NCBI GenBank assembly: GCA_964019135.1
Contig: CAXHSH010000664.1
Span: 186,001 to 250,000, forward strand
DNA length: 64,000 nt
Reading direction: 5' to 3'
Source: Arenicola marina
Taxonomy: Eukaryota; Annelida; Polychaeta; Arenicolidae
Part shown: one piece after another, positions 42,677 to 54,400 of the stretch
How positions within the stretch are numbered: position 1 is the stretch's first letter
Layout: every line of letters begins with the position of its first letter
Position numbers and translations under genes: made by a program
The notes under the pieces: model-generated
The model's input: only the letters and a program-made list of their open reading frames with translations
Databases searched by the model: none
What the model was told of the DNA's origin: nothing

Positions 42677-42827
42677 GTGGGTGTTCATTACCCTTAAGCA
42701 AAGAGCATGCTAAAAATTAATTTGAGTATGACTGTTGTTTTAATGTCTTCAGTTACAAATAACAAAATTATGTTTCTTTCTATTTTCGGCTTTAACAACT
42801 TATGCTAGACTTATTTCTGGTTTGCAG

Positions 42828-43853
42828 AGCTTGCTGGTTTTGACGTGGAGGGAACCCGACAACTGCTGCCCCCTTCTCGCCGGCCCGCCGCCATACCTGA
42901 GCAAGCTAGCTTGCCCACTCCAGTCGCCGAGATCCCACTTGTGGTCGATCCGGCGCCTGTGCAAGCTAGCTTGCTGACACCAGACCCGAGCGCCGAGATC
43001 CCTTCTGTGGTTGATCCGGCAGTCGTGGTGGCGCCGGTGCTCCAGCAACAACTGCGAGTGGCAGTCTGCAAACCGGCCTTGAAAGGTAAGTTGAATGTAC
43101 AGTGATCCCTGCATTATATGGTGCCACCCTTATACGACTCATTATTTTATGCGGATTTTTTCATGTGAAATCCTCTTTATATTTCCTTTCTAACACGACT
43201 TACGACGGACCTTTGCACCAGTTATACGACGGGTAGTTCTAACTGTCTTCTCAGTAGTCTAATGACCACTCTACAATGGTAACCTTTTGTTGACACAGGG
43301 AAGCGTATGGAGGAAGCCCTCACGGTTATGCATGAGGCGGAGTTACTAAAGTGCTGGAGGGAAGAAGCGAGGGGCCGCCCGGTCGTCATGCACGTGATAG
43401 ACAAAGTTGCCGACGAGTGCGCCCGGGCGGTCTCAGATGGGGTCGTAGACTTCGATGTCGCTGCCAAGTATTTGGTTCGACATCGTCGGAAGGGCGCCAG
43501 ACCGGCTGAATGTGTGAAATTCATCGAGCTGGTTGTCTGGGATATCGGTGAGTTGAAAGGCAGAAGATAATGTAATACGTTACATCTTCAATCACGTTAA
43601 CATTGTAACAATAACTTGATAGTATATTAATAAGTATTGTAAGATTTCAAATTAAAATTTATGTTTTATGTAATTCCGATGATCGTAGTTTCTTCAAATA
43701 ACACTGCATTAAATAATGTATGCATACGTGTATTCTATTCATAACTAGACAAATGACTATAGAAGCCAAACTATATTTGCAGCCCGACGCCTTAAAGGTC
43801 ACGGTGGCCCGCTGGCGCATGTCAATGCGAAATTGCTCCAGTTGGCCCTCGAG
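42828..43853 (+). CDS. Recombinase exons 10-12: Pro-rich tail and helical domain
   Basis: Exon 10 (42828-43085) holds an internal duplication: QASLPTPVAEIPLVVDPAPV is followed by QASLLTPDPSAEIPSVVDPA. Exon 11 (43299-43547) encodes a helical segment (EEALTVMHEAELLKCWREEA, then VADECARAVSDGVVDFDVAA) that I do not recognise. Exon 12 (43783-43853) is short and basic (ARRLKGHGGPLAHVN). Phases 1, 1, 1 and 0 link them. Start and end sites are consensus GT-AG. Confidence 0.65.
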
Positions 43854-44061
43854 GTAGGTTTCTATTATGTTATGCCCTCTAGTATTTTTCAGATGGTTAG
43901 GCAATGTCAAATAGCGCCATAACATGACAACACCTAAAAATGTGTTTTCGGCAAAAAACGTGATGCGAAGCTAATAAGATATCAGTGACGGCCGATATGT
44001 ATTTTACAGGGTTATATTATGCTATTTGACAACATTTTAATGTTAAGATTGTTATCCTCAG

Positions 44062-44580
44062 AACAAATGCCGACCGACACCATGCCAGCCGCAGCCAGCC
44101 GCCGCCGCTGCCGGCCGTCGCGGCCTATCTGCCAACCGCCGCCGCCTCTTTGCCAGCCGCCACCGCTGCCTCCCTGCCAGCCGCCGCCGCCACCTCCCAG
44201 CCCGTTGCTGCCTCCCTGCCAGCCGCCGCCTATATGCCACCCGCCGCCGCCTCCCAGCCAGCCGCCGCCTCTCAGCCAGCCGCCCCCGCCTCCCTGCCAG
44301 CCAGCCACCGCCTAGTCGGTCAGAACCAGAGTCATTGTCTTCGACCTTCGGCTCAAGGCAAGGCCACGCCAGGCGCAGGTGGACGCCCGCGAAGCGGGAA
44401 TGGATCAGGCATGCCTTTCGCGAGAATATCTTAGCTCGAAAGGTCAGCGCCGGGGAAGTGCGGCTCAAGCTGAGGCGCCACCCCACTCTCATGTCGCGCC
44501 TCTGGACGAATGAGAGCGACCTGAAGTCGACTCATATTAAGATTATCTGTGATACTGTGCGGTCTTTTTATAGAAAATAA
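44062..44580 (+). CDS. Recombinase last exon: repeat-rich linker and Myb/SANT-like C-terminus
   Basis: Phase 0, open for 172 codons to TAA at 44578. The first half is a GCCAGCCGCC minisatellite (44090-44310) that can be read in three frames as Arg-, Ala- or Pro-rich. The second half (RRRWTPAKREWIRHAFRENI, then SRLWTNESDLKSTHIKIICD) has the spaced Trp residues and helices of a Myb/SANT-like DNA-binding domain. Confidence 0.65.
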   Translation, partial: NKCRPTPCQPQPAAAAAGRRGLSANRRRLFASRHRCLPASRRRHLPARCCLPASRRLYATRRRLPASRRLSASRPRLPASQPPPSRSEPESLSSTFGSRQGHARRRWTPAKREWIRHAFRENILARKVSAGEVRLKLRRHPTLMSRLWTNESDLKSTHIKIICDTVRSFYRK

Positions 44581-44589
44581 TTTAATTAA

Positions 44590-44595
44590 AATAAA
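44590..44595 (+). terminator. Polyadenylation signal of the recombinase gene
   Basis: AATAAA 10 nt after the stop codon, in AT-rich sequence. Confidence 0.6.
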
Positions 44596-44639
44596 CAGAG
44601 ATTGGCTCAGCAGCCTCTCCTAATTGTAAGCCTGGTGTT

Positions 44640-46490
44640 GTTTTCCTCATTCGTATTTTCGAAGAAGCAAGCATTTACAATTTTAAAAAGACGGTTAGAT
44701 CTATGTTCACCTCAAGTGACTTTACCTGACATCTAAATGGCATCAATTCACACCACTTAAACTACCTTTTGACATTTGACCTCATTGCTCTCACTCTACC
44801 TCAATTGACCTAACTCTATTTGACTTCATATTTGAGCTCACTTTACCTTGCTTGACCTCACTTGACGTCACTTGACCTAACCCTAACCCTGTTTGGCTTC
44901 ATATTTGAGCTCACTTTACCTTGCTTGAACTCCTTTGGCCTCACTTGACCTCATTTAACCTCACTTGACCTAAACCTTAACCCTGTTTGACTTCATACTT
45001 GAGCTGACATGACCTCCTTGACCTCATTTGAGCTCACTTTACCTTGCTTGACCTCACTTGACGTCACTTGACCTAACCCTAACCCTGTTTGGCTTCATAT
45101 TTGAGCTGACGCGACCTCCTTTGACCTTACTTGACCTCATTTAATCTCACTTGACCTAAACCCTAACCCTGTTTGACTTCATACTTGAGCTGACTTGACC
45201 TCCTTGACCTCACTTAACCTCACAAGACCTCACTTGACCTAAACCCTTAACCCTGTTTGACCATATTTGAGCTGACTTGACCTCCTTGACCTCACTTGAT
45301 CTCACTTGACCTAAACCCTAACCCTGTTTGACCATATTTGAGCTGACTTGACCTCCTTGACCTCACTTGACCTCACTTGATCTCACTTGACCTAAACCCT
45401 AACCCTGTTTGACCATATTTGAGCTGACTTGACCTCCTTGACCTCACTTGACCTTACTTGACCTAAACCCTAACCCTGTTTAACCATATTTGAGCTGACT
45501 TGACCTCCTTGACCTCATTTGACCTCATTTGACCTCACTTTACCTAAACCCTCACCCTGTTTGTCTTCATATTTGAGCTGACTTGACCTCATTGACCCCA
45601 TTTGACCTCACTTGACCTCATTTAACCTCACTTGACCTTAACCCTAACCCTGTTTGACCACATTTGAGCTGACTTGACCTCCTTGACCTCACTTGACCTC
45701 ACTTGACCTAAACCCTAACCCTGTTTGACCATATTTGAGCTGACTTGACCTCCTTGACCTCACTTGATCTCACTTGAACTAAACCCTAACCCTGTTTGAC
45801 CATATTTGAGCTGACTTGACCTCCTTGACCTCACTTGACCTTACTTGACCTAAACCCTAACCCTGTTTAACCATATTTGAGCTGACTTGACCTCCTTGAC
45901 CTCATTTGACCTCATTTGACCTCACTTTACCTAAACCCTCACCCTGTTTGTCTTCATATTTGAGCTGACTTGACCTCATTGACCCCATTTGACCTCACTT
46001 GACCCCATTTAACCTCACTTGACCTTAACCCTAACCCTGTTTGACCACATTTGAGCTGACTTGACCTCCTTGATCTCACTTGACCTAAACCCTAACCCTG
46101 TTTGACCATATTTGAGCTGACTTGACTTCCTTGACCTCATTTGACCTCCTTGACCTCACTTGATCTAAACCCTAACCCTGTTTGACCATATTTGAGCTGA
46201 CTTGACCTCCTTGACCTCACTTGACCTAAACCCTAACCCTGTTTGGCTTCATATTTGAGCTGACTTGACCTCCTTGACCTTATTTGACCTCACTTGACCT
46301 CATTTAACCTCACTTGGCCTAAACGCTAACCCTGTTTGACTTCATACTTGAGCTGACTTGACCTCCTTGACCTCATTTGACCTCACTTGACTTTATTTGA
46401 CCTCACTTGACCTCACTTGACTTTATTTGACCTCACTTGACCTCATTTGACCTAAACCCTAACCCTGTTTGACCTATTTTTTTCCCTTTC
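44640..46490. repeat. TGACCT-rich tandem array with CCCTAACCCT motifs
   Basis: Units of about 60-90 bp made of TTGACCTCA or TTGACCTCC runs, then TAAACCCTAACCCTGTTTGACC and ATATTTGAGCTGACTTGACC. Unit length varies with the number of TTGACCTCA steps. Blocks such as 45405-45660 and 45785-46040 repeat with only small changes. The array fades out to both sides (TTGACCTCATTG-like remnants to about 46600). Confidence 0.9.
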
Positions 46491-46925
46491 GTCGTATTTA
46501 ATCGGTTATATGAGCCCCTTTGACCTCAGTTTAACTCGGTGACCTCCATTGACCTCAGGCGGACTACATGACCTCATTTCGATCTCACATCGACTTCGCT
46601 TGACCCTACAGACATGAAACATCATACAAATATCAAATTGCACTCCGGCCTAAATCACACAGTGCATAGCTTTCTACGCGTTCAGTAATACATATTGACC
46701 TTGAAATACATATATATGACCTTTAAACATACAATTACGCGACTTCAAACAAAATTGAATATCTCTAGCATTGCCATCTCCATAGGGAACGGGGTTAGGT
46801 CGAAAATCGTGTAAACATTGCAAAGTCAAAATGTGGAAACGTGCCATTATGTATAGAAACTATATAGTTATGACACTGCCAAATATGAGCCATATATCAT
46901 AATTATACACAAAAATAGAGTCGAT
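46491..46925. other. Spacer, no gene seen
   Basis: AT-rich single-copy sequence with decayed TGACCT motifs in the first 120 bp. No exon recognised. Confidence 0.5.
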
Positions 46926-46929
46926 CATG

Positions 46930-47085
46930 TGTGCGAGCCAAAAAGTGACAACCGGGGCTTCGGTGCCTCAACCGGGGCTTGGGTGCCGCAGCACCGGGGC
47001 TTGGGTGCTTTTACCGGGGCTTGGGTGCCGCAGCACCGGGGCTTGAGTGTTTTGGACCGAGGCTTGGGCGCCGTAACTTTCACCC
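46930..47085. repeat. ACCGGGGCTTGGGTGCC minisatellite
   Basis: Five or six copies of a 24-30 bp unit with the core ACCGGGGCTTGGGTG. The frame across it gives a Trp/Gly-rich artefact, not a gene. Confidence 0.85.
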
Positions 47086-47399
47086 TTTTCAAATCCCTAG
47101 ATCTGCTCCTACTACTATAGAACGATCTGGCAGAGGGTCGTAGCTAGGCAGACACGCCCGGGAGGGGTGGTGCACAAGCCAAGTTGGGACGTTAAGCCCA
47201 GTTAGGAGAGAGAAGACACATTGAGTTAGGGAAGGGGGGCATCCCATGGGGGCAGGGAGACATCCCAAATTCCCAAGTGCTCCCCCCACCCCTGTTTTCA
47301 AATGCCCAGATCCGCCCCTACTACTGTACTACTGAAATATTTGTTAGAGGGGTCGTAGGCCGATACAGGGATGGGGGCGCTACCCAACGTCTGTTTGGG
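47086..47399. repeat. Paired diverged repeat
   Basis: TCAAATCCCTAGATCTGCTC (47092) and TCAAATGCCCAGATCCGCCC (47298) begin two related stretches about 205 bp apart. Each continues CTACTACT... and then GGGTCGTAG. No gene seen. Confidence 0.5.
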
Positions 47400-47640
47400 G
47401 AGGAGAGACGTTCAAAGTTCAGTGCTGCCCCAAAATAGAGGAGGGAAGACACTCCAAGATAGGGGAGGGGAGACACCATAAGTTAGGGGAGAGGAGACAC
47501 CCTAAGGTCATGTGATACCCCAAGTTAGGAGAGGGCACACACCCTGAAGTCAGGTGATACGCCAAGTTAGGGGAGGGGAGACACCCTAAGGTCAAGTGAT
47601 ACCCCAAGTAAAGAGAGGGGAGACATAGTAGGCGAAGGGT
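47400..47640. repeat. GGGGAGACACCCTAAG minisatellite (~40 bp unit)
   Basis: Five or so imperfect units containing CCCCAAGTTAGGGGAGGGGAGACACC and GGTCAAGTGATA-like parts. Confidence 0.8.
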
Positions 47641-47844
47641 ACGCGGGTCATAATTCGTAGTAGTGGTCTCAGTTATAATGCTTCTCTTCCACTTCGTGTT
47701 AGGACAAATACGTATTCTATTCTAGTGTTACGGGGGTAGGGTAAACTACCCCCGCAAAAGATATGTTCCAATCATTAGATGTCGGTAGATTTTGAAAATG
47801 ATATTCACTGATACATAAGGAATGAGAAAAAACAGGTTTGATTA

Positions 47845-48402
47845 CTATTGCAATTTGTTTCGATTTTCGACCTCTGATTTAGCACAGGCTGCCCGGACTA
47901 ATGGCGTGGTCACAAGTGTAGGACTGGTTGTGACTGCTTTGCTACGGACCACCCGCATGCAGTTATCAGTCATAACATGAGAACATGAGAAGCGAGTAGA
48001 CACTGCTTCTGCCAGTAGAGGTAGAGTACGTGAAAATGGCAGTATCACCGTAGTTCTAACAAAGACATTGGATGTCACCCGAAGTTTATCCGGCAAGTCC
48101 GGCAGATGTGTCTGAAAGTGTCTAGGGAGTGGGGCGCAATTTGTACAGAAACATGGCTTAAGCACATGTAACACAGGGCTGGCAATCCAGAACAGCTGTA
48201 GCTGGCGGTAGAAGCTCAGGAAGCATTGGGGATGGAGTTCGGGGAAGTAGGGTAGGTTGTTTTCTACACACCCTACACGGTGGCGGGTGAAATAATAAAG
48301 CCAGAAAGTAATTACGTTTCCGAAAATGGAAGGTTGGCGAAAACATCCAGTTATTGTTGTGGTATGATCATGTCTGATTTGATGTAATTTAAGTAATATC
48401 AT
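47845..48402 (-). other. Open frame of 185 codons, unrecognised
   Basis: A minus-strand frame that begins MILLKLHQIRHDHTTTITGC and contains VLKPCFCTNCAPLPRHFQTH, a Cys/His cluster that could bind zinc. No domain could be assigned. Its 5' part overlaps the decayed edge of the 93 bp satellite, which argues against an intact gene there. It may be a relic of a mobile gene or chance. Confidence 0.25.
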
Positions 48403-51400
48403 TCAGAACTGACATTAGCTTCAGAATTGTATTGTAAAAATGGGAGAAACGATAGATACCTGCCCGAGATGGTGTAATTAAAATAGGCATAACAGAATGG
48501 AGATAAGGTCGGGATTTTCGTTGTATATATGCGGTAAATGAAAAAGGGAAGTGCCAGGTCTGACGCCCTTGAAATAATGGCGTACTTACACCAGCATCAG
48601 CGCAGAACTGTGATAACAGGAAGATTAAGGGAACGAAAACGCCATACGCCAAATCTCAGGAAATTTAATAAATAGCATACCAGAAGCTAATAGAAACAAA
48701 GGAAGTAGATGACAGATCTGAGGTAATGTTAGTCCAAATTACACCCGAAGTGACATAAACTCGCACAGTTAATTGTAGAATGCCGGAAACGAAGAAATGA
48801 TGTGCCAGATCTGACCTAATTTAATTTAAATCATACCAGAAGTGACATAAGCTCGAGCAGTTTATTACAGAAAGCGGGAAACGAAGAAATGCTGTGCCAG
48901 ATCTGACCTAATTTAATTTAAATCCTACCAGAAGTGACATAATCTCGATCATTTTATTGTAGAATGCGGGAAACGAAGAAAGTACACGATAGATCTGACC
49001 TAATTTAATTCAGATCATACCAGAAGTGAAATTAATCTCGACCAGTTTATCGTATAAATGCAGGAAGCTAAGAAATGCTGTGCCAGATATGACCGAATTT
49101 AATTTAAATCATACCAGAAGTGACATAAGCTCGAGGAGTTTATTGTAGAATGCGGGAAACGAAGAAAGTACATGACAGATCTGACTTAATTTAGTTTATC
49201 GTAAAAATGCAGGAAGCGAAGAAATGCTGTGCCAGATCTGACCGAATTTAATTTAAATCATACCAGAAGTGACATAATCTCGAGCAATTTATCGTATAAA
49301 GAAATGCTGTGCCAGATCTGACCGAATTTAATTTAAATCATACCAGAAGTGACATAATCTCGAGCAGTTTATCGTATAAATGCAGGAAGCGAAGAAATGA
49401 TGTGCCAGATCTGACCGAATTTAATTTAAATCATACCAGAAGTGACATAATCTCGAGCAGTCTATAATATAAATGCAGGAAGCGAACAAATGATGTCCCA
49501 GATCTGACCTAATTTAATTTAAATCATACCAGAAGTGACATAATCTCGAGAAGTTTATCGTATAAATGCAGGAAGCGAAGAAATGCTGTGCCAGATCTGA
49601 CCGAATTTAATTTAAATCATACCAGAAGTGACATAATCTTGATCAGTTTATTGTATAATGTGGGAAAGGAAGAAATGATGTGCCAGATCTGACCGAATTT
49701 AATGTAAATCATACCAGAAGTGACATAATCCCGAGCAGTTTTATCGTATCAATGCAGGAAGCTAAGAAATGCTGTGCCAGATATTACCGAATTTAATTTA
49801 AATCATACCAGAAGTGACATAAGCTCGAGCAGTTTATTGTAGAATGCGGGAAACGAAGAAAGTACATGACAGATCTGACCTAATTTAGTTTATCGTATAA
49901 ATGCAGGAAGCAAAGAAATGCTGTGCCAGATCTGACCGAATTTAATTTAAATCATACCAGAAGTTTATATAATCTCGAGCAGTTTATCGTATAAATGCAG
50001 GAAGCGAAGAAATGCTGTGCCAGATCTGACCGAATTTAATTTAAATCATACCAGAAGTGACATAATCTCGAGCAATTTATCGTATAAAGAAATGCTGTGC
50101 CAGATCTGACCGAATTTAATTTAAATCATACCAGAAGTTTATATAATCTCGAGCAGTTTATCGTATAAATGCAGGAAGCGATGAAATGCTGTGCCAGATC
50201 TGACCGAATTTAATTTAAATCATACCAGAAGTGACATAAGCTCGAGCAGTTTATTTCAGAATGCAGGAAACGAAGAAATGCTGTGCCAGATCCGACCTAA
50301 TTTAATTTAAATCATACCAGAAGTGACATAATCTCGAGCAGTTTATCGTATAAATGCAGGAAGCGAACAAATGATGTCATACATCTGACCTAATTTAATT
50401 TAAATCATACCAGAAGTGACATAATCTCGAGAAGTTTATCGTATAAATGCAGGAAGCGAAGAAATGCTGTGCCAGATCTGACCGAATTTAATTTAAATCA
50501 TACCAGAAGTGACATAATCTCGATCAGTTTATTGTAGAATGCGGGAAAGGAAGAAATGCTGTGCCAGATATGACCGAATTTAATTTAAATCATACCAGAA
50601 GTGACATTATCTCGATCAGTTTATTGTAGAATGCGGGAAAGGAAGAAAGTACATGACAGATCTGACCTAATTTAATTCAGATCATACCAGAAGTGACATA
50701 ATCTTGAGCAGTTTATCGTATAAATGCAGGAAGCGAAGAAATGCTGTGCCAGATATGACCGAATTTAATTTAAATCATACCAGAAGTGACATAATCTCGA
50801 GCAGTTTATCGTATAAAGAAATGCTGTGCCAGATATGACCGAATTTAATTTAAATCATACCAGAAGTGACATTATCTCGATCAGTTTATTGTAGAATGCG
50901 GGAAAGGAAGAAAGTACATGACAGATCTGACCTAATTTAATTCAGATCATACCAGAAGTGGCATAATCTCGAGCAGTTTATCGTATAAAGAAATGCCGTG
51001 CCAGATCTGACCGAATTTAATTTAAATCATACCAGAAGTGACAAACTCGAGCAGTTTATTTCAGAATGCAGGAAACGAAGAAATGCTGTGCCAGATCCGA
51101 CCTAATTTAATTTAAATCATACAGACATAATCTCGAGCAGTTTATCGTATAAATGCAGGAAGCGAAGAAATGAGGAGCCAGATCTGACCTAATTTAATTT
51201 AAATCATACCGGAAGTGACATAATCTCGATCAGTTTATTGTAGAATGCGGGAAACGAATAAATGCTGTGCCAGATCTGACCGAATTTAATTTAAATCATA
51301 CCAGAAGTGACATGATATCGAGTAGTTTATCGAATAAATGCAGGAAGCTAAGAAATGCTGTGCCAGATCTGACCGAATTTAATTTAAATCTTACCAGAAG

Positions 51401-54400
51401 GGACATAATCTTGATCAGTTTATTGTAGAATGCGGGAAACGAAGAAATGCTGTGCCAGATCTGACCGAATTTAATTTAAATCATACCAGAAGTGACATAA
51501 TCTCGATAATTTTTTTGTAGAATGCGGGAAAGGAAGAAATGATGTGCCAGATCTGACCGAATTTAATGTAAATCATACGAGAAGTGACATAATTCCGAGC
51601 AGTTTATCGTATAAATGCAGGAAGCGAAGAAATGCTGTGCCAGATATGACCGAATTTAATTTAAATCATACCAGAAGTGACATAATCTCGATCAGTTTAT
51701 TGTAGAATGCGGGAAAAGAAAAAAATGATGTGCCAGATCTGACCGAATTTAATGTAAATCATACCAGAAGTGACATAATCCCGAGCAGTTTATCGTATAA
51801 ATGCAGGAAGCGAAGAAATGCTGTGCCAGATATGACCGAATTTAATTTAAATCATACCAGAAGTGACATAATCTCGATCACTTTAATGTAGAATGCGGGA
51901 AAGGAAGAAAGTACATGACAGATCTGACCTAATTTAATTCAGATCATACCAGAAGTGACATAATCTCGAGCAGTTTATCGTATAAATGTAGGAAGCGAAG
52001 AAATGCTGTGCCAGATCTGACCGAATTTAATTTAAATCATACCAGAAGTGATATAATCTCGAGCAGTTTATCGTATAAATGCAGGAAGCGAAGAAATGCT
52101 GTGCCAGATCTGACCGAATTTAATTTAAATCATACCAGAAGTGGCATAATCTCGAGCAGTTTATCGTATCAATGCAGGAAGCTAAGAAATGCTGTGCCAG
52201 ATATGACCGAATTTAATTTAAATCATACCAGAAGTGACATAAGCTCGAGCAGTTTATTGTAGAATGCGGGAAACGAAGAAAATACATGACAGATCTGACC
52301 TAATTTAGTTTATCGTATAAATGCAGGAAGCAAAGAAATGCTGTGCCAGATCTGACCGAATTTAATTTAAATCATACCAGAAGTTTATATAATCTCGAGC
52401 AGTTTATCGTATAAATGCAGGAAGCGAAGAAATGCTGTGCCAGATCTGACCGAATTTAATTTAAATCATACCAGAAGTGACATAATCTCGAGCAATTTAT
52501 CGTATAAAGAAATGCTGTGCCAGATCTGACCGAATCTAATTTAAATCATACCAGAAGTGATATAATCTCGAGCAGTTTATCGTATAAATGCAGGAAGCGA
52601 TGAAATGCTGTGCCAGATCTGACCGAATTTAATTTAAATCATACCAGAAGTGACATAAGCTCGAGCAGTTTATTTCAGAATGCAGGAAACGAAAAAATGC
52701 TGTGCCAGATCCGACCTAATTTAATTTAAATCATACCAGAAGTGACATAATCTCCAGCAGTTTATCGTATAAATGCAGGAAGCGAACAAATGATGTCCCA
52801 CATCTGACCTAATTTAATTTAAATCATACCAGAAGTGACATAATCTCGAGAAGTTTATCGTATAAATGCAGGAAGCGAAGAAATGCTGTGCCAGATATGA
52901 CCGAATTTAATTTAAATCATACCAGAAGTGACATTATCTCGATCAGTTTATTGTAGAATGCGGGAAAGGAAGAAAGTACAGGACAGATCTGACCTAATTT
53001 AATTCAGATCATACCAGAAGTGACATAATCTCGAGCAGTTTATCGTATAAATGCAGGAAGCGAAGAAATGCTGTGCCAGATATGACCGAATTTAATTTAA
53101 ATCATACCAGAAGTGACATAATTTCGAGCAGTTTATCGTATAAAGAAATGCTGTGCCAGATATGACCGAATTTAATTTAAATCATACCAGAAGTGACATT
53201 ATCTCGATCAGTTTATTGTAGAATGCGGGAAAGGAAGAAAGTACATGAAAGATCTGACCTAATTTAATTCAGATCATACCAGAAGTGACATAATCTCGAG
53301 CAGTTTATCGTATAAATGCAGGAAGCGAAGAAATGCTGTGCCAGATCTGACCGAATTTAATTTAAATCATACCAGAAGTGACATAATCTCGAGCAATTTA
53401 TCGTATAAAGAAATGCTGTGCCAGATCTGACCGAATTTAGTTTAAATCATACCAGAAGTGATATAATTATCGAGCAGTTTATCGTATAAATGCAGGAAGG
53501 GATGAAATGCTGTGCCAGATCTGACCGAATTTAATTTAAATCATACCAGAAGTGACATAAGCTCGAGCAGTTTATTTCAGAATGCAGGAAACGAAGAAAT
53601 GCTGTGCCAGATCCGACCTAATTTAATTTAAATCATACCAGAAGTGACATAATCTCCAGCAGTTTATCGTATAAATGCAGGAAGCGAACAAATGATGTCC
53701 CACATCTGACCGAATTTAATGTAAATCATACCAGAAGTGACATAATCCCGAGCAGTTTATCGTATAAATGCAGGAAGCGAATAAATGCTGTGCCAGATCT
53801 GACCTAATTTAATTTAAATCATACCGGAAGTGACATAATCTCGATCAGTTTATTGTAGAATGCGGGAAACGAATAAATGCTGTGCCAGATCTGACCGAAT
53901 TTAATTTAAATCATACCAGAAATGACATGATATCGAGCAGTTTATCGAATAAATGCAGGAAGCTAAGAAATGCTGTGCCAGATCTGACCGAATTTAATTT
54001 AAATCTTACCAGAAGGGACATAATCTTGATCAGTTTATTGTAGAATGCGGGAAACGAAGAAATGCTGTGCCAGATCTGACCGAATTTAATTTAAATCATA
54101 CCAGAAGTGACATAATCTCGATCAGTTTATCGTATAAATGCAGGAAGCGAAGAAATGCTGTGCCAGATCTGACCGAATTTAATTTAAATCATACCAGAAG
54201 TGACATAATCTCGAGCAGTTTATCGTATAAAGAAATGCTGTGCCAGATCTGACCGAATTTAATTTAAATCATACCAGAAGTTTATATAATCTCGAGCAGT
54301 TTATCGTATAAATGCAGGAAGCGAAGAAATGCTGTGCCAGATCTGACCGAATTTAATTTAAATCATACCAGAAGTGACATAATCTCGAGCAATTTATCGT

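Larger units (their letters stand above)
39408..44580 (+). pseudogene. 13-exon zinc-finger tyrosine recombinase (Crypton-like) with Myb-like end, probably inactivated
   Basis: GC-rich exons alternate with AT-rich GT-AG introns: 39529-39592, 39718-39776, 39912-40138, 40319-40665, 40805-41046, 41249-41385, 41640-41875, 42112-42357, 42493-42676, 42828-43085, 43299-43547, 43783-43853, 44062-44580. Nearly all junctions agree in phase. A start exon at 39408 (MSESESSD) is weak. The order of parts is: a basic N-terminus; a zinc-finger region; an Ala/Pro-rich linker; a helical core-binding domain (exons 5-6); the recombinase catalytic domain (exons 7-9); a Pro-rich tail with an internal duplication; a helical domain of unknown type; and a Myb/SANT-like C-terminus. 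Such enzymes cut and join DNA through a tyrosine. Lesions: TAA at 41027-41029 in exon 5; a likely lost acceptor (AA for AG at 41638-41639); frame breaks around the 12-base C run (40457-40468). It may be a decaying transposon gene or a host gene with assembly errors. Confidence 0.8.

Noticed and set aside
48389..48652. Signal-peptide-like exon on the minus strand (GVFVPLIFLLSQFCADAG) with a GTAAGT donor
   Set aside because: The frame begins at TTG just after a stop, has no ATG and overlaps decayed satellite.
52008..54252. Plus-strand frames MPDLTEFNLNHTRSD
   Set aside because: They are translations of the 93 bp satellite monomer.
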